Of a stretch of DNA of 11,329 nucleotides, positions 1 to 6,237 are shown in pieces. Origin of the DNA: an uncultured Muribaculaceae bacterium (lineage in GTDB: Bacteria > Bacteroidota > Bacteroidia > Bacteroidales > Muribaculaceae); assembly GCA_910578075.1 (NCBI GenBank), contig CAJTPK010000048.1:1-11329 (forward strand). The letters are read 5' to 3'. Each line of letters starts with the position of its first letter. Positions within the stretch are counted from its first letter, which is position 1. The notes below the pieces were generated by a model. It saw only the letters and a program-made list of their open reading frames with translations, did not search any database and had not been told where the DNA came from. The position numbers and the translations under genes are program-made.

Positions 1-368
1 CAGGTGTCGGGAACATTGTGAGCTACTAATGAATCCCGCATTGCTGTCGGTTCATCACATCCATGTTTCTCCGTCATTGTGTAATCACCTCCACTGACAA
101 GTATCCGACGGATTTTCCCGACATGATATAGGTCGGCTGTAGCCTTGATGCGGTTATCGAAGTAGTAGTTATGCACTCCATCGGGTGTTATTGGAGAAGT
201 CCCGAGTAATAAGCCTGTTTCTCTTGACGGAACATCAGCTAAATTATCGAAAGTACGTCCTTTTGCATTGTTTGCCACAATATAATTGCAGATTGCAATA
301 ATTACTACCGCGGTCAACAAACATCCGATAGCGATGAATGAGATTTGTTTAGTTCGTTTGTACAGCAT
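1..368 (-). CDS. sanA: SanA/YdcF-like DUF218 membrane protein (3' end cut by window edge)
   Basis: This gene reads leftward from an ATG at 368 and is still open at base 1, giving 122 codons of N-terminal sequence. A short basic start is followed by a hydrophobic segment at about residues 9-28, consistent with a single inner-membrane anchor. The following region matches the SanA/DUF218 pattern: GLLLGTS at residues 52-58, NYYFDNRIKATADLY at 67-81, KIRRILVSGG at 85-94 and DEPTAMRDSL at 105-114. SanA of Enterobacteria is linked to envelope barrier function and vancomycin exclusion at high temperature; its biochemical activity is not settled. The start is well defined because an in-frame TAA lies just upstream. 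The gene overlaps the end of the preceding lipoprotein gene by 20 bases, suggesting coupling. Family assignment is confident; the symbol is by homology. Confidence 0.85.
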   Translation of the reverse strand, partial: MLYKRTKQISFIAIGCLLTAVVIIAICNYIVANNAKGRTFDNLADVPSRETGLLLGTSPITPDGVHNYYFDNRIKATADLYHVGKIRRILVSGGDYTMTEKHGCDEPTAMRDSLVAHNVPDT

Positions 369-996
369 TACGATACTCTTTTAATCGTACATGTTCAAGG
401 TCGAGAGAATCCACCAAATTACCCGTTTCGTCAAATATCTGCAAGAAGGTATATCTGCCTGCTATATCAGGATCTGAAACATATCGATACGACTGAAATA
501 TCATATATCCTTCTTCAGAGGTCGAACCAATATAGCCTTGATTCGCGGGCACATACCAAGCTTTACGTTTATCTACATCAATGAAGTACGAGAATTCATT
601 CCTCATATCTGGACATCCCTCAACTATCAGCTGTAGAGGATCATAATTGTAAATCTTCACTCTGCTCGTAACAAGAATCGAGTCAATAGGCACAGGATAA
701 AACCTGTCTCCATCTGCCATATACCAGCAATGCCAGTCTGGCCGAATAGTCTGATAAAGTTTGGTTTCCTTCTTGGTGGTTTTATTCTTTATCCATAGTG
801 CAACCTCCGGGATATCAAATTCATCCTTTGCAGAATCGACGATTTGAATATACAATGCAACGGAATCATTTTGGGCGACAAGCTTTTTGTCGGAATCCCA
901 GTCACGGTTTGTACCATTTGCAGAATTACGTTGATTGCAACTTAACAATGCCACCATACTTATCAATAATACGAGAATATTAGCTGTTGTTTTCAT
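349..996 (-). CDS. Predicted lipoprotein of unknown function
   Basis: I chose the ATG at 996, giving 215 residues, because it begins a typical lipoprotein signal: two charged/polar N-terminal residues, a hydrophobic core, and a lipobox ending LLSC with the lipidated Cys at residue 20. The reading frame is open further upstream to 1137, but that extension encodes no plausible signal and lies inside the upstream gene. A second possible ATG at 1011 would add five residues. The mature part is rich in aromatic and acidic residues and looks like a beta-rich periplasmic or outer-membrane domain, with WHCWYMADGDRFYP at about residues 110-123. No family is recognised. It overlaps the upstream lipoprotein gene by 17 bases and sanA by 20 bases, so all three are probably translated from one message. 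Confidence 0.72.
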   Translation of the reverse strand: MKTTANILVLLISMVALLSCNQRNSANGTNRDWDSDKKLVAQNDSVALYIQIVDSAKDEFDIPEVALWIKNKTTKKETKLYQTIRPDWHCWYMADGDRFYPVPIDSILVTSRVKIYNYDPLQLIVEGCPDMRNEFSYFIDVDKRKAWYVPANQGYIGSTSEEGYMIFQSYRYVSDPDIAGRYTFLQIFDETGNLVDSLDLEHVRLKEYRNAVQTN

Positions 997-2086
997 CGGA
1001 TGTGTTTTCATTATAAACAGAGTAAAACAATTCCATATCCTCCAGATTGGCGTTATTGCCAAACAAGCATGGACTATTCCTGGTAATGTTGTACGCCTGA
1101 GCCAATCGAAGGAACTCCTTAAAAGCAACCTTATCATGAGGATGAGTCTTCAGGTGTGCAATATAGACCAATGCGACACGATTCCGCATATCATTGTAGA
1201 ACAAGTTATACATGGCACCATCATTACTTCTACTGCCGAAAATATTTATCTGAAGAGCTACTCGCCACATTCTCCATAATTCGCCCAGCAGAGGCGAATA
1301 CTTATTTTCTCTAAGCAACTTATCAAGTACTGCAACCATTTCCTTGTCACTTCTTTGCGGATGGCGATAGTTACAATAAGCAAACTCACGAGCCAGAACA
1401 CACTGCTTTGAGAAATCTGTCTCCTCAAGAGTCATTCTCAACAACTCCAGACGGAATGAAGCGGTGTCAGCCAGTGCTTTGGCGTGAATCTCTGAATACT
1501 CCTTAAGGATTGTTTCAGGCTTAAACTCCTCATCGGATATATGGTTTTCGATAAAGGCAGTTGAATACCGATTATAAGCCTCATAGAATCTGTCTACATC
1601 AGGATTTTCTTGGGAATTGGGTTCTTTGCCTTTTCTTATCCATGCGGCGGCAGTTTTGGAGGCCGACAATAGGGCTTCTCTTATATCTCGTTCACTGATT
1701 CCGGAAACATTTATTGAGTCGAGTGCATCGGCTTGTTCCAATCCGAAGTCCGATTCTGACATATAGCGTTCGGCGGTGCTTACATCATAGGCCATTGTGT
1801 TGAAGGCCAAAGCAATGTTGTAGCATTGAAGCAGAGAGTCAACAAAATGACTCAACGTCAATGTGTCCGGCATTTCCGGATAACGAATTTTGTGGCTGAT
1901 GGCCACGAATCCTTCTCCGTCATCTCCGATATTTGGAGACCACTGGTCTTCGCCCATCGAATCAAGGTAAACTTGGTATGGAAACTGCGGGATTAAAAGC
2001 TCTCGCCGGGCGCTGTTGCTGCCATCACAAGACAGCAACATCCATAACAATGAAATTAGGGCTATTATTTTCAGTAGGCTGTTCAT
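980..2086 (-). CDS. Predicted lipoprotein, mostly helical, unknown function
   Basis: A 368-residue protein starts at the ATG at 2086 with a clear lipoprotein signal: hydrophobic core at residues 5-18, then LLSC with Cys20 and DGSNS behind it. It is therefore predicted to be lipid-anchored in the cell envelope. The mature protein begins with a short segment (about residues 30-70) and is then strongly helical, with many Leu/Ala/Glu repeats, for example at 190-260 and 310-350. This is reminiscent of alpha-solenoid or TPR-like folds, but I cannot place individual repeats. I do not recognise the family. Its neighbour on the left is a second lipoprotein overlapping by 17 bases, so the two may act together at the same membrane. 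Confidence 0.75.
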   Translation of the reverse strand: MNSLLKIIALISLLWMLLSCDGSNSARRELLIPQFPYQVYLDSMGEDQWSPNIGDDGEGFVAISHKIRYPEMPDTLTLSHFVDSLLQCYNIALAFNTMAYDVSTAERYMSESDFGLEQADALDSINVSGISERDIREALLSASKTAAAWIRKGKEPNSQENPDVDRFYEAYNRYSTAFIENHISDEEFKPETILKEYSEIHAKALADTASFRLELLRMTLEETDFSKQCVLAREFAYCNYRHPQRSDKEMVAVLDKLLRENKYSPLLGELWRMWRVALQINIFGSRSNDGAMYNLFYNDMRNRVALVYIAHLKTHPHDKVAFKEFLRLAQAYNITRNSPCLFGNNANLEDMELFYSVYNENTSDENNS

Positions 2087-2111
2087 AACACAAAATTAAT
2101 CAATATTCTGT

Positions 2112-2756
2112 TTAGATTGGATTGTTTTCTGTCGGAGTAGTGAAACCTACGGGGCGTCGGTTCTTCTTGGCTTTCATCTGTTTTGCGATAATCTGCTGGA
2201 AGTTACTGCGAACCTGCTCCTTCGCATCGAAGAAGGAGTCGAGCACCGCCTTGACAAACGGCTCGTTGTCGGGGCAAGCTGGATGGAGCATGATGTCGCG
2301 GCGGCTGTGGAACCCTATCACACCCTCCTCATCAGGTGAGGTCAGCACTACCGTGGGTCCAAAATTGTAGTTAGCGGCATTGACTGCCTCGCGAATCTGA
2401 GGCAATTCAGGATCATCCGCTTTAACACCCGACCACATCGGATCCCACACTCTGGCATACATTCCTCCAAACTCCATATGGAAGTTTTCGCCCTGATATT
2501 GCACGGATAGGGAACCGTCTGCATTTGTTCTTGGCTGACAACCGAGATTGCTTAGTGTCTGGAACATTAACCCTATCGTATCAGGAGTGTTAGTAGGTGG
2601 CTCATTTTGCGCAGCCATGTTATGTGCCTCGTTCATTTCGTTATAATCTTCAGATGACAATCTACGTTCTTGTTGTTCTTGCCGCCAATTGACAAAATGT
2701 CTTAAACCTGAGATAAGGGCTATCGCGCCAAAGAAAATATAAAGATAAGTATCCAT
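2112..2756 (-). CDS. Membrane-anchored protein with possible YbjN / type III chaperone-like domain
   Basis: The preferred start is the ATG at 2756 (214 residues), seven bases after the stop of the preceding gene; a longer open frame to 2822 would overlap that gene and place a polar segment before the membrane anchor. Residues 3-20 are hydrophobic (TYLYIFFGAIALISGL), followed by a charged linker at 24-58. A folded domain runs from about 60 to 190: a helix, then strand pairs around GCQPRTNADGSLSVQYQG (72-89) and FHMEFGGMYARVW (92-104), then a helix with EAVNAANYNFGP (123-134), and a C-terminal helix. This alternation resembles the YbjN and type III secretion chaperone-like fold, and GSLSVQYQG plus EAVNAAN are the segments suggesting it. 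That assignment is inference only. The C-terminus is basic (AKQMKAKKNRR). Its function is unknown. Confidence 0.7.
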   Translation of the reverse strand: MDTYLYIFFGAIALISGLRHFVNWRQEQQERRLSSEDYNEMNEAHNMAAQNEPPTNTPDTIGLMFQTLSNLGCQPRTNADGSLSVQYQGENFHMEFGGMYARVWDPMWSGVKADDPELPQIREAVNAANYNFGPTVVLTSPDEEGVIGFHSRRDIMLHPACPDNEPFVKAVLDSFFDAKEQVRSNFQQIIAKQMKAKKNRRPVGFTTPTENNPI

Positions 2757-2763
2757 ATTACTT

Positions 2764-3201
2764 TCAGTGGTTTTCGATTGTATGAATGACTGATTCAAGT
2801 ACCTTGGGATACATCCTGACAACTTGGTCGGCAGATACGCCGCAGGCGTTGATGAGATAGCTGAAGGTATCCATGTGGAGCAGATAATCTTTCATAGTCA
2901 ACTTGCAGCTGCGGGCTTGATGCTCCATGACCGAAGCCATCAGTCCGGCTATGAATGCCTCGTGCAATGACGATTGTTCAGTTGCCTTATTCGCGAATGC
3001 GAGTTGCAACTTGCAGTCTTTTACGAAGTCTTCTAATGGTTCTCCGTTAAGAGCGGCTAGTAATTCCACGTCTCCTGAAAGCAGCTCCATCGGACAGAAT
3101 CGGCTTGTGGCTACAACGCCATCTGAGTAAGGCATTTCAATAGTTATATTTTTACCTTTTCCAAGCACTTCTGCATCGAAGTTCAGTTTGATTGTTTCCA
3201 T
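2764..3201 (-). CDS. Small cytoplasmic protein of unknown function
   Basis: This encodes 145 residues from the ATG at 3201, three bases after the stop of the zinc-ribbon gene. There is no signal peptide or membrane segment, so it is predicted to be cytoplasmic. The N-terminal third looks like beta strands (METIKLNFDAEVLGKGKN, then ITIEMPYSDG), and the rest is helical, with a hydrophobic helix around residues 80-93 and another around 104-118. Cysteines at 36, 63, 99 and 120 are scattered and do not form a metal-binding pattern. I do not recognise a family. Tight packing with both neighbours suggests a shared job with the zinc-ribbon protein and the membrane-anchored protein downstream. Confidence 0.7.
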   Translation of the reverse strand: METIKLNFDAEVLGKGKNITIEMPYSDGVVATSRFCPMELLSGDVELLAALNGEPLEDFVKDCKLQLAFANKATEQSSLHEAFIAGLMASVMEHQARSCKLTMKDYLLHMDTFSYLINACGVSADQVVRMYPKVLESVIHTIENH

Positions 3202-3204
3202 CGC

Positions 3205-3474
3205 TCAATATTTTTTCACCTCTTTAACCGACCCAGTCACTCCCATTCTTACTTTGAACGCCTCCTGACATTCGTGGCAGCAGAACTGATGCCATGTCCG
3301 GCCATATCCGAAGTTTGCGCCGAGCAGTCCGGCTGCTACACCGCCTGTAGCCATATTGAGGAGTGCTCCACCTACCACGGCTCCTGTCTTGGCTAGGACG
3401 TCGCTTACTTTACCGTTGGTTGTCTTACTTGTATTGTAGCTGCCGCAATTGGGGCATTGAACATGAGTTGCCAT
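3205..3474 (-). CDS. Small zinc-ribbon protein with glycine-rich central segment
   Basis: This 89-residue protein starts CPNCG at residues 7-11 and has a second cysteine knuckle, CHEC, at 66-69, preceded by WHQFC. Two CxxC pairs of this kind usually bind one zinc ion as a zinc ribbon. Unusually, the pairs are about 56 residues apart, and residues 30-56 are a small-residue, hydrophobic Gly/Ala stretch (GAVVGGALLNMATGGVAAG). That stretch could be a membrane hairpin or a glycine-zipper association segment. The C-terminus is basic. Zinc binding is inferred from the motif; the target, whether nucleic acid, protein or membrane, is unknown. A 60-base gap precedes the gene and the next gene begins three bases after its stop. 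Confidence 0.78.
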   Translation of the reverse strand: MATHVQCPNCGSYNTSKTTNGKVSDVLAKTGAVVGGALLNMATGGVAAGLLGANFGYGRTWHQFCCHECQEAFKVRMGVTGSVKEVKKY

Positions 3475-3534
3475 ATATGCTGATTTTTGATGTTGTCTAT
3501 AATGCTATACTAAAGTCGTTGAAATGGTAAATGA

Positions 3535-3789
3535 CTATTTTGAATGTCGGGCGATTTCTTCGCTAAGTTCTACAAGAGCACTGTAGTTGTGCCTGTTGGC
3601 CACTATGCGGCTCATGACGTCATTAGCCCATTCTGAATCATCAGGATGCTTGTCGGGATGAGCAGCCACACTGAGTTCTTTGTAGAGCCGTCGGGCCTTA
3701 ACCATGCCTTCCACTACATTCCGGCTTTGGTCTTCCTTTATTGTTCTCCTGAATCTGATACGTTGGAAAAATCGCGTAATTAGGTTCAT
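3535..3789 (-). CDS. Minimal J-domain-like (DnaJ-type) protein
   Basis: An 84-residue protein whose residues 30-75 match the central part of a J domain. A helix with KARRLYKELSVAA lies at 31-43, the HPDK signature at 44-47, and a following helix with EWANDVMSRIVANRHNYSAL at 53-72. In true J-proteins the HPD loop is essential for stimulating the ATPase of Hsp70/DnaK. The usual Tyr-rich first helix is not obvious; a strongly basic segment (QRIRFRRTIK, 9-18) occupies that position instead. There is no Gly/Phe region, zinc centre or substrate-binding domain, so this is not DnaJ itself. Its start overlaps the preceding stop by four bases (ATGA), implying coupled translation. Whether it recruits DnaK or is a J-like scaffold is not decided by sequence. 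Confidence 0.75.
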   Translation of the reverse strand: MNLITRFFQRIRFRRTIKEDQSRNVVEGMVKARRLYKELSVAAHPDKHPDDSEWANDVMSRIVANRHNYSALVELSEEIARHSK

Positions 3790-4196
3790 CTGATGAAATA
3801 TTGATTTAGATTGGCGTATTTCTTCAAGGCATATTCCTTGCTGACTCCGGTGGTCTTTCCTTTGATTACCAGAGTATCGAAACCCATTGCCATGAGCTGT
3901 CGCACAAACTGGGGGTTATCGGTGATATATGAAGACAATTCGTTGATCTCAGACTCTCGGAGTGCAGAGTCATTCTCTATTGTAATCTTGAAGCCGCTTC
4001 TCATCCAGATGGAACTCATTTCGTGGGCAAACTGACTTTTTCCAGCAGAAATGGACACCTTGCAAAGCCTATTGAACTCGCCGGTAGTGAAGTATTCCTT
4101 GAATGCCGCGTTCATCTGGCTGATGATTCTTACCCGTTCAAACGAACCATCAAGAAACGAGTTGAGAAGATTCGATATAAGTGTTCTGATTCCCAT
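3786..4196 (-). CDS. Small protein of unknown function upstream of the J-like gene
   Basis: A 136-residue protein starting at the ATG at 4196, three bases after the upstream stop, and overlapping the J-like gene by four bases. It is predicted soluble and mixed helix/strand, with a helical N-terminus (residues 5-38) and a segment at 103-113 (MAMGFDTLVIKG) that looks like a buried strand. The AGKSQ at 51-55 superficially resembles part of a nucleotide-binding loop but lacks the preceding glycine spacing of a Walker A motif. No family is recognised. The coupling suggests it works with the J-like protein, perhaps as a partner or client, which is inference from gene order only. Confidence 0.68.
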   Translation of the reverse strand: MGIRTLISNLLNSFLDGSFERVRIISQMNAAFKEYFTTGEFNRLCKVSISAGKSQFAHEMSSIWMRSGFKITIENDSALRESEINELSSYITDNPQFVRQLMAMGFDTLVIKGKTTGVSKEYALKKYANLNQYFIR

Positions 4197-4199
4197 GGT

Positions 4200-4547
4200 T
4201 CAGTTGATTTTATCGGCGAGATATGCCTTGTTATCAATCATGATGACGTAGCCGGAGAGAGTGGTAAGCCAATCCTTCTTGATGCTGATAGAAGTTGTGG
4301 ATACGCAGAACATTCCATTGCTTCCGGAGCCATAGGCGTAACTGTCGAAAGTTATACCAGAGCTGGTGATTGTGCCCATACGACGAAGTGAATAACCTGT
4401 TTGATTGATTGTCAGACGGTCATAGCCTACGGATACGGTGAAGGTTGTAGAACGTTGATTCTGTACGTCGTATTTCACACGATAAGTGGCGGCGTTCACA
4501 GCGATTGCGCTTACGAGGAGGACGAGAAGGAGAATAATCTTTTTCAT
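4200..4547 (-). CDS. Small exported protein of unknown function
   Basis: A 115-residue protein with a classic Sec signal peptide: MKK, a hydrophobic core of Ile/Leu/Val at residues 4-16, and a probable signal peptidase I site after VNA at 17-19. The mature chain of about 96 residues is rich in Thr, Ser, Tyr and Gly and is probably all beta, with only one cysteine. It has no lipobox, so it should be a soluble periplasmic or secreted protein. No family is recognised. It is preceded by an A-rich leader (AAAAACTACAACA) rather than a Shine-Dalgarno site, as is common in Bacteroidota. It follows a 71-base gap, so a promoter or processing site may lie there, and the following gene starts three bases after its stop. 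Confidence 0.74.
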   Translation of the reverse strand: MKKIILLLVLLVSAIAVNAATYRVKYDVQNQRSTTFTVSVGYDRLTINQTGYSLRRMGTITSSGITFDSYAYGSGSNGMFCVSTTSISIKKDWLTTLSGYVIMIDNKAYLADKIN

Positions 4548-4560
4548 TGTTGTAGTTTTT
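4548..4560 (-). promoter_or_regulatory. A-rich translation leader without Shine-Dalgarno site
   Basis: On the minus strand the bases directly before the ATG of the small exported protein read AAAAACTACAACA, with no purine-rich GGAGG-like element. Bacteroidota commonly start translation from such adenine-rich leaders, so this supports both the chosen start and the taxonomic guess. No convincing promoter was found in the rest of the gap. Confidence 0.35.
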
Positions 4561-4618
4561 TAGTGGGTTACATCAGGTTATCCCATGATGGCTTACAAGG
4601 TAAATGGACGATGGAAGT

Positions 4619-5278
4619 TTATTTCAGGATTTCCAGTTTCGAGATCGATTCTTTGAAACGCTCGACAACCTCTTTCATCCCCTTTTGAAGAAACAGCTCC
4701 ATATAGGGATGCTCCTTCACAATGTTCTCACTAAGCTTTTTCAAAGCGATAACCTTGTCGAGATGTTCTCCGTCACTTGCATACTTCAGCGAGAATTTTC
4801 CGGATAAGGCTTTCCAATATTCCACACCTAACGTTATGTTGTTGGTAGCACTGAAGAGTATCATGGCATATACGAGACCCGGAAGCAATTCCTCTCCATA
4901 TATTACGAATGTCTCTTCAAACAACTTGCCGTTGCCATCCCTACCGCTAAGTGTGACACGGTGATGGTTATTGGCTTCTGTCGATACCTGCCAATAGTGT
5001 ATATCCTTTACCACAGGCCAGAACTCCCATTGGCCGATTTTAATGGGCGTTTCATCTCCGTTTTGTAGAAGATGGATACGGTCTTCGTTATATTGGCCGT
5101 AATCCTGCCAGCAGGATAGTGTCTCTTTTTCTCCATGGAACTTCTCAAATCGAACGTTGTCACCGTATTTGAGAATACTGCCACCTACTTTTATTTCCCG
5201 GAGAGCACCGAAGGTGGTCTCGATGCCGATGATTCTTTTGTTGTTTGCCATATTCATGCTGTTAATGTTTACATACAT
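4619..5278 (-). CDS. Orphan soluble protein of unknown function
   Basis: The open frame gives 219 residues from the ATG at 5278; ATGs at 5257 and 5251 (residues 8 and 10) are equally plausible starts, and no ribosome site decides between them. There is no signal peptide or membrane segment. The first half looks beta-rich and aromatic (GQWEFWPVVKDIHYWQV at about residues 82-98). The second half is helical, with a hydrophobic helix around GLVYAMILFSA (134-144) and a charged helical tail from about 170 to the end. I do not recognise the family. It is the first gene after the caspase gene, across an 86-base gap containing a hairpin, so it may be a separately expressed neighbour of the sigma module. 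Confidence 0.68.
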   Translation of the reverse strand: MYVNINSMNMANNKRIIGIETTFGALREIKVGGSILKYGDNVRFEKFHGEKETLSCWQDYGQYNEDRIHLLQNGDETPIKIGQWEFWPVVKDIHYWQVSTEANNHHRVTLSGRDGNGKLFEETFVIYGEELLPGLVYAMILFSATNNITLGVEYWKALSGKFSLKYASDGEHLDKVIALKKLSENIVKEHPYMELFLQKGMKEVVERFKESISKLEILK

Positions 5279-5306
5279 GAATACCGGTAAGCGAAAAAGG
5301 TAAATA

Positions 5307-5340
5307 AAAAGTCTTCCTCATGTCACTGAAAAAGACTTTT
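5307..5340 (-). terminator. AT-rich hairpin, possible terminator or attenuator
   Basis: A perfect 9-base inverted repeat (AAAAGTCTT at 5307-5315 against AAGACTTTT at 5332-5340) encloses a 16-base loop. Read on the minus strand it lies 25 bases after the caspase stop, and the second arm runs into TTTTTATTTA, resembling a factor-independent terminator. The stem is AT-rich and so weak, and it could allow partial read-through into the next gene. Confidence 0.4.
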
Positions 5341-5364
5341 ATACGTTTGTCGATGTGGTGAGAC

Positions 5365-6237
5365 CTATTTATATATCTGTTTTTGTGGATGTTGAAATGT
5401 TTGGAATATTGCCGGAGTGGACGGTGTTTTAGTTGTAATACGGTTTGTCCATTGGTTAAAGTCCATAGTTTTAACCATCATCGAGAAGATGAAGTAGGTC
5501 AGGGAGCCATATGTCTTGCCATTCTTGGCTTTGTACTCAAAGTTACGTTCATTGGACTTACAAGCACTGACCACATACATCTTAGCTCCGGGAGAAAACG
5601 ATTTGGGCTTTGGCATCAAAGTCCAGGCGCGAGTCTTATTTACGTTGAGTTTCTCGTTGGTGCCGCGAGTCGGGGGCAAGTCTGCCTCCTCCGAGCCGGG
5701 GGCGCGCTCCATATCGTCGCTGTAACAGGCGTCGATTGCTATGAATAGTTCTCCATTCGCCCCCAGTTTGCCCTTTATCTTTGCAAAAAGTGGATTCAGT
5801 TCATCGTCAATCAGATGGTTTTCACCATTATACCATTGACATTTCACTCTGCTTGTTTTGGTTTTGCAGGCATCGTAAGGCACAATAGCCTCATCATAAC
5901 CTTTTGAACCCTCATCTCCATTTATATCAGTTACTGGCTGACCATGGCCGGAAAAATGAAAATAGACTTTATCCCCGGCTTTACAGCGGTTGGCAAGAGC
6001 TTTCAGCTCTTTTACGATTGCCGCTTTTGTTGCCTGTGCATTTTTAAGGGTCTTGACATCACTATACCCGTTTTTCTTCAATGCCGGGGCAAGTAAATCC
6101 ACGTCGGCATCGCCATGGATTTCTGACCATCCCGTATATACAGGATAGCGACCTATGCCGACAAGCAAAGCCCGATTTTCAGCTTGTAAACCGAAAACAG
6201 ACAGGATCACTACCAAATATAGAAATGCTATTCTCAT
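5365..6237 (-). CDS. Exported caspase-family (peptidase C14, clan CD) protein
   Basis: This 290-residue protein has an N-terminal signal peptide (hydrophobic residues 3-18, likely cleavage after LQA at 17-19), so it should act in the periplasm or beyond. The caspase fold begins at once with NRALLVGIGRYP (21-32). The catalytic His98 lies in HFSGHGQ and the catalytic Cys171 in IDACYSDD, both at their expected sites after beta strands. GYDEAIVPYDA (113-123) and YVVSACKSNERNFE (221-234) are also typical of bacterial C14 proteins. Asp169, two residues before the Cys, matches the position that selects basic P1 residues in metacaspases, so Arg/Lys specificity is possible but untested. It overlaps the anti-sigma gene by four bases (ATGA), tying its synthesis to the sigma module. 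There is no extra C-terminal domain. Confidence 0.9.
   Translation of the reverse strand: MRIAFLYLVVILSVFGLQAENRALLVGIGRYPVYTGWSEIHGDADVDLLAPALKKNGYSDVKTLKNAQATKAAIVKELKALANRCKAGDKVYFHFSGHGQPVTDINGDEGSKGYDEAIVPYDACKTKTSRVKCQWYNGENHLIDDELNPLFAKIKGKLGANGELFIAIDACYSDDMERAPGSEEADLPPTRGTNEKLNVNKTRAWTLMPKPKSFSPGAKMYVVSACKSNERNFEYKAKNGKTYGSLTYFIFSMMVKTMDFNQWTNRITTKTPSTPAIFQTFQHPQKQIYK

Noticed and set aside
997..1137. N-terminal extension of the 349-996 lipoprotein gene to an ATG at 1137
   Set aside because: The extra 47 residues lie wholly inside the upstream coding region, and the lipoprotein signal with LLSC starts at 996.
2091..2098. TAATTTTG on the minus strand, matching the Bacteroidota -7 consensus TAnnTTTG
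   Set aside because: It lies only four bases before the lipoprotein ATG and has no TTTG element about 19 bases upstream, so a chance match is more likely.
2757..2822. Longer start at 2822 for the membrane-anchored chaperone-like protein
   Set aside because: It would overlap the upstream gene by 59 bases and put a polar 22-residue segment before the membrane anchor; the ATG at 2756 has normal spacing.
4032..4046. AGKSQ in the 136-residue protein as a Walker A nucleotide-binding loop
   Set aside because: The pattern GxxxxGK[ST] is not met; there is no glycine at the required position before GK.
4023..4391. Open frame of 122 codons on the plus strand
   Set aside because: It is antisense to two well-supported minus-strand genes, has no recognisable domain, and every other supported gene in the window is on the minus strand.
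5295..5302. TACCTTTT on the minus strand as a near match to the -7 element before the orphan gene
   Set aside because: The final G is missing, no upstream TTTG is at the right distance, and the resulting leader would be about ten bases.
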